Assembly: GCA_030762935.1 (NCBI GenBank)
Contig: CM060900.1
Coordinates: forward strand, 431,949,921-432,013,920
Origin: Hymenopus coronatus
Lineage: Eukaryota > Arthropoda > Insecta > Mantodea > Hymenopodidae
Length of the DNA: 64,000 nucleotides
Direction: 5' to 3'
Shown here piece after piece: positions 43,762 through 53,210 of the stretch (its first letter is position 1; each line of letters opens with the position of its first letter). The translations under genes and the position numbers were made by a program. Under the pieces are notes generated by a model. The model was not told the DNA's origin, did no database searches, and saw only the letters and a program-made list of their open reading frames with translations.

Positions 43762-44943
43762 TTAATTCGGGAAACAGATGTGGCATAAACAATTGTCCAG
43801 GTCTGGTGACATTGCAATTTTGCCCACACCTGGATAGGCGGTGGCGATATCCTGGAGCAATGCCTCAAACCGCTGGGTATGGTTTTGTAGGTGATTAAGT
43901 TTGTTCTCTCTGTACATAAACTCTCCAATGTAACTGGATGCATGCTCGATGCTTGTGCATGTTGCCAGGATACCTTTTAAAGATCTCCATGACCTTTCTT
44001 TGTTTTGGGTATGATACCGCAAGGGTCTCATATTGGGGGCTGGCGCAGGCCCTACCCATTGCCTATCCAGACATTCAGGATTAAAGTCCTCTTCTGGTAC
44101 CCAGAAAGGATCCATATTTCTCGGTGGGTTTACAAACTGGCGTTTGTGGTTGACGGTGCCATAGCCTGTGAAAACAGCATTGCAGGCTCTGTATGCCCTC
44201 CATTCGTCTGTGATTACAAAACTTTCGTAGGCAATGTACTTCTGCATAATGGGCAGCAAAGCATCCGTTGAGCGATTTGGCACAAGGAGTGCAAAACGTA
44301 ATTTCGTTGTGCGACTTATCCCACCGACTTACCAATAATGCCGCCACATTACCTGTCTTCCAACATTGTATTTTCTTTTGAACAGATGAGTTTCAGCCAC
44401 TTCCACGATGTCGTTGGGACCACCTAGTTGTTGGAAATCATGCCAGGCTATTTTGGTGGCCACATCCCGGAAGTATCTGCTCCATGCTACGGCGGTATCT
44501 TGTGCCACTCCCAATTCTTCCTGGATGTAGGACAAAGTACACTGCCGCATCCATAAAAATGCGAACTGAATAATTATGTCGGTGCGCAATTTGGCATTAA
44601 AACGCACATGTTGCAAAAAGGTGTTATTTGTCGCCTCTAAACGGTGGCCGTTGGAGCATTTAAATCTCCAGCCGAGACCACGATTAGCCAATGCAACTGT
44701 GTGTGCATCTGCAAATTACACCGAGGACACCTGCGATCTCGGTTGGCACGACGGTTTTGCATTTCTGCATCCCTGTCCGGAACAGTTCCATAAAGCAGAA
44801 AAAACTCCAAACCTTTTCTCTTCATCTGTAATGCAGTACCCAAAATGGGCACTTAGCAATCTGTAAGTTAACCTGCCAGTTTGCATGAGTTCGCGGGCGT
44901 TCATCCTGAATGCAAGTTGTAGGCAGAATGAATTGCAGTGCAA
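43762..44943 (-). pseudogene. Merlin (IS1016/ISXO2-like) transposase, decayed
   Basis: Read down from 44907, the protein starts MNARELMQTGRLTYRLLSAH, then has a zinc ribbon (RRCPRC, later WRFKCSNGHRL) and a helix-turn-helix-like part (YIQEELGVAQDTAVAWSRYF). The DDE core follows: GGPNDIVEVAETHLFKRKY, RFALLVPNRSTDALLP, SFVITDEWRAYR and HTQNKERSWRSLK. This is the IS1595/Merlin pattern. Damage: frameshifts near 44,785 and 44,690, a TAA at 44329-44331, and an Ala codon (44395-44397) where the first catalytic Asp of V-D-E-T should be. The second Asp (TDEW) and the NxE region remain. It is inactive. The gene lies in the centre of the giant inverted-repeat element. Confidence 0.85.
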
Positions 44944-45324
44944 TCCCCAATGCTAAATGCGCCGAAAATACAAGTTTTCCCGCTAATGGCAAATCGTCAG
45001 ATATCATTGTTAAGCAACTCCTCGAGGTAGCGGTGGGGGGAAGGGAGAAGTGTAGTGTTAAGCAGAGGAGACCAAAATTACCTACCTGGATTTAGTTATG
45101 CAAGCTAAGAGGGAAAATCCAAAAACTGCTCTACATTTTCACATAATATGTGTATGTAAATGCATAAATAAAAGTAACATGATCAATAAAAAGAGTAAAC
45201 CTACATCATTCTTGAGAAACAAATCAATTGTTATGTTTCTGTTTGTTGTAAGCGTGAATTCATTCATAATCACATAAATGTAATATTAAGCCCGCGATTC
45301 GTCCCATAAAAATGGGGGGTCCCC
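44944..45324. other. AT-rich spacer upstream of the Merlin transposase
   Basis: Contains the sequence upstream of the transposase start (44910-45100, moderately GC-rich) and then AT-rich DNA. The transposase promoter should be here; no clear TATA-type element can be argued. Confidence 0.35.
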
Positions 45325-45810
45325 CTTTTTACTTTCTCTATACGCACTATGTACACACAGTGTATAGAGAAGGTATTGCACTCCACTCAGAAATTCGATA
45401 CCGAGATTTCACTGGAAATATACGTTTTAGGGTCCCCTGTATAAAAAAAAATATATATTCACAAAAAGTCCGTGTGTGTGTCCGAGTGCCCATGTGTCTA
45501 TGACCACAGTAACTCAAAAACGAAAAGTCGGTAAAATACCAAACTTGGTATTTAAGTTTAGTATCTTCCAGGGATGCGACACAGATTTTGAGAAAAATCC
45601 CCCCACCCGCAACTACCCTTTACATGGAACTTTTTTCGAAAATTTTGATTTTCTCAAAAATGGCTCTAACAATTTTGATTAAAATAGCGTAAATTAAAGA
45701 TATTTATATACCAAATAAAATGTATGTCTTGAATTTTCTGGGAATAACCTCTAAAGACTACTTTATTCTGGATGAATTTCACGAACTTTTGCATAACTCC
45801 TAAACCGTAT
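45325..45810 (+). repeat. Rep1 5' half, plus orientation, with clear terminal hairpin
   Basis: Begins TTTTACTTTCTCTATACGC, where CTTTCTCTATAC at 45333-45344 pairs with GTGTATAGAGAAGG at 45360-45373. Then come AATTCGATACCGAGATTTCA, TACCAAACTTGGTATTTAAG and AACAATTTTGATTAAAATAG. The best example of the Rep1 start hairpin. Confidence 0.75.
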
Positions 45811-46060
45811 CTAGTCACAATGTATTATTTCTCTAATTTCGTCCAATCAAATTTAACTCGTACGTAATTAATGGTTGCAAACTAAATATGTCAAGCATGT
45901 GATAATTCTTATCTGCAGCTTTCGTCGATATGTACATAATTCCAAGATGTGCAGCCTTAACAGAATTCTAATTTCATTATTAGCAAGCATGCTAATATGG
46001 TTTTTTAATGTTTCATTTGTATAGCCCCTTTAACTTCAAAGGATAATTATTACGCTAGGG

Positions 46061-46610
46061 TTGACAGTACTATTTATACTTTACAAACATCATTGCTCTG
46101 TCACTCGCTTATATCAAAGCATAGGATCACTAAAATCACTTGCAAGACAAATTTTTAAGATTGACATGGCCAGTGAGCAGGTAATTGTAGGGGGAGACCT
46201 AAATCTTCCGCGAGTTAACTGGACGGGTGACGTGAGGGGTGGGGAATTGCAGGCTATTTGCTAATGACCTTGTTTTGGAAGGTGGCCTTGTTCAAACTGT
46301 AAAAACCCCAACCAGAGAAGGGGCGGTTTTGGACATATTTCCTGTAAAGCCAGAAGAATCTGTACTAGAATGCGAGGTTTTTCCAGATATAAGCGACCAT
46401 AACTGCGTATTACTTAAAATAGAAGGAATACGTGCCAAGTTTCACACGGATGAAATTAGACAGTTTTACCAATATTACAAAGGAGACATTCCGAGGCTGC
46501 AAAAATTCTTAAACGAAAAATATTCGCTGTGGTCCCAATCTGGAAGCTCGTTAGAAGAAATATGGCAACATCTTAAAACAATTGTTATGGAAGCAACATA
46601 TAAACTTATA
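46061..46610 (+). pseudogene. LINE ORF2 endonuclease fragment
   Basis: Two overlapping frames (shift near 46245) carry VIVGGDLNLPRVNW, then NDLVLEGGLVQTVKTPTREG and SDHNCVLLKIEGI. GDLN and SDH are the last conserved blocks of LINE apurinic-type endonucleases. The protein goes on to KLIPRK, then into the SINE by read-through, and resumes at 46918 as MLTKSPDPEYYNKIVKRLKK. Confidence 0.75.
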
Positions 46611-46620
46611 CCCCGTAAAA
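46611..46620 (+). repeat. 10-bp target-site duplication, left, of SINE-A
   Basis: CCCCGTAAAA is repeated exactly at 46908-46917. Confidence 0.88.
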
Positions 46621-46907
46621 GTGTAATGGTTACCGTGCTGACTTCATATACCCAAGGTCGCGGGTTCAAACCTGGCGGAGGACGATGGATTTTTTCGGGC
46701 GTAAAAATCCTTAGCATGGCTTCCTTCGGAAGGGAAGTAAAGCCGTGGGTCCCGTGTCGTAGATTTACGGCACATAAAAGAACTTCAAGCCTGATAAGAG
46801 AGGCCTCTGAGCAAAATTAAGCGATCTTTCACGGCCAATATAGAATGGGACGCTGAGAACCAAAGCAGTTAAAGAGCGTCCATAAATAACACGCCATTTC
46901 CATTTTT
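46621..46907 (+). mobile_element. SINE-A copy with exact target duplication
   Basis: It starts GTGTAATGGTTACCGTGCTG, so it lacks about 14 nt of the usual head, and carries B box GGTTCAAACC, GTAAAAATCCTTAGCATGGC, TCGTAGATTTACGGCAC and a CATAAATAACACGCCATTTC tail. Removing it with one 10-mer rejoins the LINE frame as LIPRK-MLTKSP. Confidence 0.92.
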
Positions 46908-46917
46908 CCCCGTAAAA

Positions 46918-47100
46918 TGCTAACTAAAAGCCCTGACCCAGAATACTACAATAAAATAGTAAAACGGCTGAAGAAACTAGTCAGAAGAGCATATAGTTCA
47001 CGAAAAATTAATAATTATCACGCAAATAAATTCCGAGTTTTGTCAACCTTCTACTGGAAAAGATTATGTATTGTACAATTGTACATTGTATTATTACATT
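46918..47100 (+). pseudogene. LINE ORF2 continuation after the SINE
   Basis: TKSPDPEYYNKIVKRLKKLV and RRAYSSRKINNYH continue the basic linker between endonuclease and reverse transcriptase seen in many LINEs. The frame then passes into 3' untranslated sequence, marking an internal deletion near 47035. Confidence 0.65.
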
Positions 47101-47334
47101 GATAGCGCTGCCACCGGGCCACGCCCTAAGTGAAATAAAGTATCTAACTATCTATCTATCCATCTATATCTATATTATAAAACGTAATAAGAGAAGCTGG
47201 CCGCTGGTATTTCTTTCCAGTTTGGATGGGCATTGATAATGTTATATTTTCTCAAAATTACGGCGGCATTCTGTATTAAAGAGCCCATGATTGGGTGCAC
47301 TGAATAGGAAAAACAATGAAAGAATAGCAGACGG

Positions 47335-47436
47335 AAGTATTTTTACTTTCTCTAACACGTATGTAGGAATAATGAACAATGTAGGAAGAGAAAGTATTGG
47401 ATTCCACTCAAAACTTCGATAGTACCGAGAATTTAC
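47335..47436 (+). repeat. Rep1 5' fragment
   Basis: TTTTTACTTTCTCTAACACG and AGAGAAAGTATTGGATTCCA followed by AAAACTTCGATAG. Truncated where the inverted right arm begins. Confidence 0.55.
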
Positions 47437-48019
47437 ATAACGTAAAAAATGAGCCGGGTTTGAGCCCGCGTCCTACGAGATCAGAAGGCCAGTGCCTAAC
47501 CAAGTGAGTTACCCAGGGCGAGAGACTTGTGGCTGAAATTACTATTTCGTGGTTAATTAATTATTATGCGCAAGGATAAGCATATTAAAAAGTACGCATG
47601 GATGTTACACAGTGTTATAATTAAGTGTCCAGAAAAGCATATGATACAATCCTAATTCTGACTGTCACATAGGACAAACATTATTAAGAATACAGATAAA
47701 CGTTTAATAAAAACGTACGTGTTGGTATTACACGGTGTACTTATTATTACGTGACCAAATAAACGTATTGGGTCTGGTAGTACACATGCGCCAGGACTTA
47801 AAATTTTCTTGCAGGAAGAGATGGTCGTCTCACAGAGAGGAATTGGGTCTGGTAGTTCTACTTGCAGCAAACAATTTGTCATATAGTTTTTAGTATAGTT
47901 AGCCGTTCCGAAATATTCCTTCTTTTTGGTTTCAGTTTTAAACTTCTTAAAACTTTCCTGGAATGAAAACTAGGTCTTTCGTTTCATTTCCTTTTCTTTT
48001 TTTCTTATTGGATTAACAC

Positions 48020-48255
48020 GTCTTTTAAACTAATTGGTCATACCGGACGATAAATGAACTCAATGAACTCAAATGATCTTGGGGTTCATGGAGCTTAAAA
48101 TTGCTCGACATTCGTCTTCTTCTCAGGATACGGGAAGACCCAGAAAAAAAAAAAAAAACCCTTATACGGGTAACTTAACCCTAAGCGAGATTCGAACTTG
48201 CGACCTGTTGATGTGAGGCAGACACGCTTCCATCACACCAGCCATGCGGGCCTCA
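48020..48255 (-). mobile_element. SINE-B copy in arm C
   Basis: Reverse of the arm B copy: GATTCGAACTTGCGACCTGT, GATGTGAGGCAGACACGCTT and GCCATGCGGGCCTC. Confidence 0.75.
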
Positions 48256-48599
48256 TCTCTTTTGTTTTGCTCCTTGTCATGTAAATAGAACACAATGCCA
48301 ATTGTTTCATATAGCGCTTCCCTTCTAATTGCAAGTAATAAGAGCATTTCTGCTAATGCTAATCTTGTTTAACACGATGTGGATAAATTAATAATATGTT
48401 GTAAGAAAAGTTTGCACAACAGACAGAGAAATCATGTGAATAGAACACATTGATTGTTCCTATAGAATGGGACGCTGAGAACCACAGCAATTAAAGTGTC
48501 CATTAATAAAGCTCAGTTTAATTTAATTTTATTTCCAAAGATACACGACGAGTTTTAGAAATATCCTCACCTCGTACTACCCTTCCCATTGATACTTTT

Positions 48600-49080
48600 T
48601 AGAAATGTTATATTTTCTAAAAACGGCTGGACCGATTTTGATTAAAATCCCGTGCATTAAATATGTTTATGTGGCAAATATGTACGTAACTTTTAGAAAT
48701 GTTACATATTCTATCAACGGCTGGACCGATTTTGAATGAAATCCCGTGCATTAAATATATTTATGTGGCAAATACGTATGTAACTTTTAGAAATGTTACA
48801 TATGTGGCAAATAAAATGTACGTAACTTTTAGAAATGTTACATTTTCTATCAACGGCTGGACCGATTTTGATTAAAATCCCATGCATTAAATATGTTTAT
48901 GTGGCAAATAAAATGTACGTTATTTTTAATATGTACGTAACTTTTAGAAATGTTGCATATGTGGCAAATAAAATGTACGTAACTTTTAGAAATGTTACAT
49001 TTTCTATCAACGGCTGGACCGATTTTGATTAAAATCCTGTGCATTAAATATGTTTATGTGGCAAATAAAGTGTACGTAAT
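48600..49080 (-). repeat. Subterminal repeat array of the right arm
   Basis: Four to five inverted copies of the unit found at 39265-40030, with CGGCTGGACCGATTTTGAT repeated at 48624, 48718, 48855 and 49010 or close by. Confidence 0.8.
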
Positions 49081-49256
49081 GCGCGCGTAGGGGTTATTCC
49101 TTTTATGTACGTAATGCGCGTGTAGGGGTTATTCCTTCCCCCCCCCCCACTTCTACCACCTCTCCACTCCTCAAACCACACATAGACGGCTGGCTCGGCC
49201 GTGAGCATGTAAAAGAACTTAGAAATCGTGCGGGACCCAGTAGTCTAAGTCCTACC

Positions 49257-49264
49257 AGAAGGGA
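49257..49264 (+). repeat. 8-bp target-site duplication, right
   Basis: AGAAGGGA, identical to 37173-37180, directly after the terminus CTAAGTCCTACC. Confidence 0.92.
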
Positions 49265-49469
49265 TGTTAGATATGGCTTCTTGAAAGCCATAAATGAGGA
49301 AATACGCTGGGCTTGTGATACACTGAAAGCAATATTTGTTGATACTAACAAGTTCTTAGATGAAAGTTGCCTTGGGAGGGATGGACTTCACTTAAATAGA
49401 AAAGCGTCATTTCTATTAAGTCAAATGATAAATAATGTAATCAACGTATGCATGAAATCGGGAAACTAG
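49265..49469 (+). pseudogene. CR1-like LINE ORF1, SGNH hydrolase part (second half)
   Basis: Joined to 37180 without the insertion and with one duplication copy, the frame runs LRRD-VRYGFLKAINEE. It continues to LGRDGLHLNRKASF, which holds the Asp and His of the SGNH catalytic block (D-x-x-H), and stops at TAG 49467-49469. The two halves together give an ORF1 of roughly 380 residues. Confidence 0.85.
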
Positions 49470-49692
49470 TTTCGGGTACAGAGGGTGATAAATTGCACAA
49501 TGTGTCCGTAAACTGTCAACTAAAGCTAATGGTGTAATCGTAAATAGGGAAACAATTGCACATCCACAACCTAAAATCGGGAAACTAGTTTCGGGTACAG
49601 AGGGTGATAAATTGCACAATGTGTCCGTAAAATGTCAACTAAAGCTAATGGTGTAATCGTAAATAGGGAAACAATTGTACATCCACAACCTA
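49455..49692 (+). repeat. Two-copy tandem duplication, 119-bp period, at the ORF1/ORF2 junction
   Basis: AAATCGGGAAACTAGTTTCG starts at 49455 and 49574. Both copies cover the ORF1 stop and the ORF2 start. The second copy has the ORF2 ATG (AAATGTC); the first has CTG (AACTGTC). Confidence 0.9.
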
Positions 49693-50432
49693 AAATCTCT
49701 ATTAGGTGTATACATCAGAATATACAGTACTTATCTAATAAAAAGGAATCCTTTGCTAGTTTCATTAATGAAGTAGATGCTGACATAGTTGCGATCTCAG
49801 AGCATGGTCTAAATAAACCCCAAGAATTTGTATGTAAAATTGATAACTATTCTATTATTGATATATTTAGTAGAAAAGAACATAAGGGTGGTGGAGTGGC
49901 ATTACTGGCAAAAAATATATACAATGTTGCTCCATTAATAAAAATACGAGATTTTAATATTGAAATGGTATGTGAGATGATAGGGGCCCAAACCAAACTG
50001 AATAATGAAATTCTTGCTATTTATAGATCTCCACATGCTAAAGTAAATGAATTTATTGAATGTATGTATAGAGTATTAGGGTATTGTTTAAAACATGACT
50101 GTAAAATAATAATAATGGGTGACTTGAACATATATGCTGATCATATGAATGGGGATTTTCTAAAGTTGCAGGATATGTTCTATTCATTTAATTTAAAAAG
50201 TGTTAAGCTAGATGCTACTAGGGAAATTATAAATTCAAATTCTGTAATTGATTATGTTGTTACCAATATAAAAGAAAGCCAATGTGTTGCTGGGAATATG
50301 GTCAAACACCTATTTGATCATCATGTTCAATTTTTAGATATAAATAACTGTACATTTAAAAACCCTGAACTAACTGAAACTATAACCCATAGAGAATTTA
50401 CTGAGGCTAATATTTTAAAACTACATACTTGA
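49632..50432 (+). pseudogene. CR1-like LINE ORF2, endonuclease part
   Basis: The frame begins MSTKANGVIVNRETIVHP. Apurinic-type endonuclease blocks follow: CIHQNIQYLSNK (QN block), DIVAISEHGL (catalytic Glu), KGGGVALLAK, LAIYRSPH, IIIMGDLNIYAD and VIDYVV, with LFDHHVQF where SDH is usual (Ser to Phe). It stops at TGA 50430-50432, and the same frame goes straight on, so this is a nonsense mutation inside ORF2. Confidence 0.85.
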
Positions 50433-51122
50433 TTGGCTAATGAAATATGTCAAGATTTGTATAGCATTAAAAATACAAATGAAAACTGGAATACTTTTTA
50501 TGAAATTCTAAACCTCTATATTGAGCTATGCTGCCCTATAGTAAACAAAACATGTGAACCTTTAAAAAAACATAAAGTAAGGATTTCAAGAGAGGCTTTG
50601 AGGTTGAGGGAAAAAATAAAGGATTTATATCTACTTGCTAAATCAACAAAACTCGAGCACTACAATATCAAATACAAACAATTTAAAAAAGCATATGAGG
50701 ATGAATTGATAAACAATAAATCACAAAAGGTGATAAGAAAGCTTTCTGATACTAGTAACTATTCAAAAACAGCATGGTCAATGATTAATAGCATGAGGGA
50801 AGAAAAGTTAGAGCAAGAAAATATTAATCTACTCATTAATAACTGCATAGAAAATAATCCACTTCAGATATGCAATCGTTTTAATGATTACTTCATAAAT
50901 GTTGCTAGCAATCAAAATACCCCTGATGTTGCAGGTTTTAAAACTAATAAGGGTATAGGAAATTCGCTTTATCTGTATGATACTACGCCAGATGAAGTTA
51001 TAAGATTAATTAATGGATTTAAAAATAAAAATTCCACTGGATGGGATGGAATTAGCTCTAAATTGTTAAAAAGATGTAAACATGTTTTGAGCACCCCCTT
51101 GGTTCAGCTAATAAATCACTAA
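50433..51122 (+). pseudogene. CR1-like LINE ORF2, linker before reverse transcriptase
   Basis: In frame with the endonuclease part. A basic, Lys-rich linker (LREKIKDLYLLAKSTKLEHY) is followed by FNDYFINVASNQN and NKNSTGWDGISSKLLK, the first reverse-transcriptase block of CR1/jockey LINEs. It ends at LINH by a one-base deletion near 51110-51116; the next segment is in another frame. Confidence 0.82.
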
Positions 51123-52516
51123 ACCTAGGAATTTTCCCAGATTGTTTAAAAATTAGTACTGTGATTCCGATACATAAAAAGGGAGACAAAAGTAACATGC
51201 AAAACTATAGACCTATAACCCTTACCTCGGTAATAGCTAAGTTGTTTGAAAAAATACTATTGAAGAGAATTATGAATTTCTTTGAAAAATATATTTTAAA
51301 TGATTTTCAGCATGGCTTTCGGGCTAAAAGATCAACCACCACGGCCCTAATTGACTTTACTCACAACATCTTAAGTAATCTAAATGAAAAAAAGAAAACT
51401 GTAGGCATATTTTTTTATCCATCTAAGGTGTTTGACTGTGTCCAACACGATACATTACTATTAATCTTAGAAAAGTACGGCATTAGAGGGGTTACCAATA
51501 GATTAATTTTGGCGTATCTAAAAGGTCGTGTACAATACACAGAAATAAGTTTCAAACAAGGAAAAAACAGAACAAAATTTAAATCAAGTGCTGAAATAGT
51601 TAAATACGGTGTACCCCAAGACTCAGTACTTGGACCATTATTCTTTATTTTATATTTAAATGATATGTATTCGACACCTAATGGTAAAATTATAAGCTAT
51701 GCAGATGACACCACTATTATATGTAAAGCAAACAATGATCTTGACTTGAAATCACTAGCCACCAATGAATCGCTAAGAATAAACACATTTTTTAAATCTC
51801 TCAACCTCACTAATAACCCTGACAAGACAAATATAATTATATTTGAGTTAAGCAAGAAGAAAAAAGATATATTATATCATATTAACTTTGGAAATGTTGC
51901 AATACAGGAATCTGATTCTCACAAATTTTTAGGAATGCAAGTAGATAAACCCATGTCCTGGACTAATCATATCGATGACCTATGTAAAAAAATAAGTAAA
52001 GGTTTGTATTTAATGAGGGAATTTGCAAAAACTTGTAATGTTGAGGTTCTAAAACTTATATACTATGGGTTAATTTATTCACATATCCAATATGGTATTG
52101 AATTATGGGGGGGTTGTAATAAAATGCATATGCAAAGGGTTCTAGTGGTACAAAAGAAATGTATCAGAACTATGTTTAAAATGGGGTGTCGAGAATCATG
52201 CAGGGAAGTTTTTAAAAGAGAAAAGATATTTACTGTAGTATCTCTATACATAAACAAAGTAACTTACTTAATTAACCAGAAAAAACCAAAACTAAATAGT
52301 GAAATACATAACCATGATACTAGATGCAAACTTGACTTACATTATACCAGCTACAATGTAAAATCTGTAAATAAAGATCCCTATATAATAGGATTACACA
52401 TATATAATCGACTCCCTGCATATGTAAAAAATGAAAATGCTGTTAAATTTAAACAATGTCTCAAGACATATTTACTGAACAATCCTGTGTATGATATCAA
52501 TGAATTTTTAAAATAA
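51123..52516 (+). pseudogene. CR1-like LINE ORF2, reverse transcriptase
   Basis: Carries VIPIHKKGDKSNMQNYRPIT, FEKILLKRI and HGFRAKRSTTTALI. Motif A reads FFYPSKVFDC, with Tyr in place of the catalytic Asp of FLDLSKAFD. Motif B is GVPQDSVLGP (usual GVPQGSVLGP), and motif C is SYADDTTII, intact. The thumb and C-terminal region follow (HKFLGMQVDKPMSW, LIYYGLIYSHIQYGIELWG) to the stop at 52516. No RNase H. With two key changes in the active site this protein cannot have polymerase activity. Confidence 0.85.
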
Positions 52517-52682
52517 TTTATGTAGACTATATTAATACTTTGTTAAACCAAACATCCTGTATATATTAATGTATTTTTATAATTTATGTAGACTAAGTTT
52601 ATTTAATGCTAATTTTGTTTAATGTAAACTGACAATGCCCGATACTCAAAAAGAGTCTATAGGCTGCTAATAAATTACAATT

Positions 52683-52985
52683 ACATTTATATTGAGGACA
52701 TTCAAATAAAGTGTGCTCCGGATTGTGTGTGTTTACAGATTCTACAAATATTGTCCTATGTAATTTTCATTTTTTCCAACAAGTTTTATTTGGTCCGTGA
52801 CCTGCAAGGCAATGGACTGCTTCTTAGGTAGGTTTTATGCATTTTAACCTTAGTCTCTCCAAAACATTACTAAATAGTTTTAACTTTAACGCTTCCAAGA
52901 TATTACACTGGATACAAATTTTAACTTTTTGTTTGTGACATGAATGCAACCTCACTTTTCTTAAGGATTACACAATGCTGAACTT
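52683..52985 (-). pseudogene. Older LINE ORF2 C-terminal remnant
   Basis: The minus strand near 52700-52830 reads HCLAGHGPNKTCWKK and NTHNPEHTLFECPQY, like the tail of R1/LOA-type ORF2 proteins (TGHGPF..., C.C...D..EHTL.ECP). It touches the 3' end of the CR1-like LINE, which may have inserted into it. Confidence 0.5.
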
Positions 52986-52989
52986 GAAG

Positions 52990-53210
52990 CCAATAACAGA
53001 ATATCTCAGAAATGGTTAACGCTGCCAAAAAAACTGAATGGCAAATTGTGTGTTTCAAAAAAATGTACACTGTTTGTGTAGTAACTTATTGCCTATCTCT
53101 TATCCTGTCAGTTATGCAAAAATTATCAAGAATGAAGAGTATATCAAGGGCTATTCCCAAGAAATTTAGGATTCACATTTTATTTGCCAAGAAGAGCCAC
53201 TGTTTCTCCT
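52990..53210 (-). repeat. Rep1 internal fragment, minus orientation
   Basis: GAATATCTCAGAAATGGTTA, TGTTTGTGTAGTAACTTATT and ATCAAGAATGAAGAG in reverse Rep1 order. Confidence 0.55.

Larger units (their letters stand above)
46050..47170 (+). mobile_element. LINE fragment (endonuclease part and 3' end) with nested SINE-A
   Basis: An endonuclease-type ORF2 segment is followed, after a SINE insertion, by more ORF2 and then directly by a 3' end: CCACGCCCTAAGTGAAATAA and a (TATC)n-like tail (47143-47170). The reverse transcriptase is missing, so the copy is internally deleted. It lies wholly within the giant Merlin-like element. Confidence 0.7.
37181..49256 (-). mobile_element. Giant Merlin-like composite DNA transposon (12,076 bp)
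   Basis: The left end reads GGTAGGACTT then GGACTACTGGGTCCCGCACG; the right end is its reverse complement with few changes. Both are flanked by AGAAGGGA. Inner order from the left: a tandemly duplicated terminal arm (37181-39105 and 39106-about 41200), Rep1, a 38-bp minisatellite, a Merlin transposase on the minus strand, Rep1, a LINE with a nested SINE, and an inverted arm (47437-49256). An 8-bp duplication with a GG-starting terminus suits Merlin, whose known duplications are 8-9 bp. That the transposase mobilised these ends is inference; hAT elements also make 8-bp duplications. Merlin elements are usually a few kb at most, so the size is exceptional. Confidence 0.85.
47437..49256 (-). repeat. 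Inverted right arm (C) of the giant element
   Basis: Reverse complement of arm B in order: SINE-C head, ACCAGACCC block (once), SINE-B, reversed AGAAGGGAAG block, SINE-A 3' end, subterminal array and terminus. Pairs collinearly with 39106-41205, with a 6.2-kb loop between. Arm C is about 1.82 kb. Confidence 0.88.
36240..52682 (+). mobile_element. CR1-like LINE, near full length, split by a 12-kb insertion
   Basis: The LINE parts are 36240-37180 and 49257-52682, about 4.4 kb together. ORF1 is a coiled coil plus SGNH-hydrolase-type protein. ORF2 has endonuclease and reverse transcriptase without RNase H. The 3' end is GAGTCTATAGGCTGCTAATA and ATTACAATTACAT. An esterase-like ORF1 is characteristic of CR1/L2-type LINEs. 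The reverse transcriptase has lost a catalytic Asp, so this copy is dead. A second 3' end of the family is at 6740-6810. Confidence 0.82.

Noticed and set aside
43762..44943. Bacterial IS1595 contamination
   Set aside because: The frame is decayed and sits inside a eukaryotic element with SINE and LINE DNA; Merlin is the eukaryotic branch of this family.
46239..46820. A 193-residue intact gene
   Set aside because: The last third is read-through of a SINE; the first part is a LINE endonuclease fragment.
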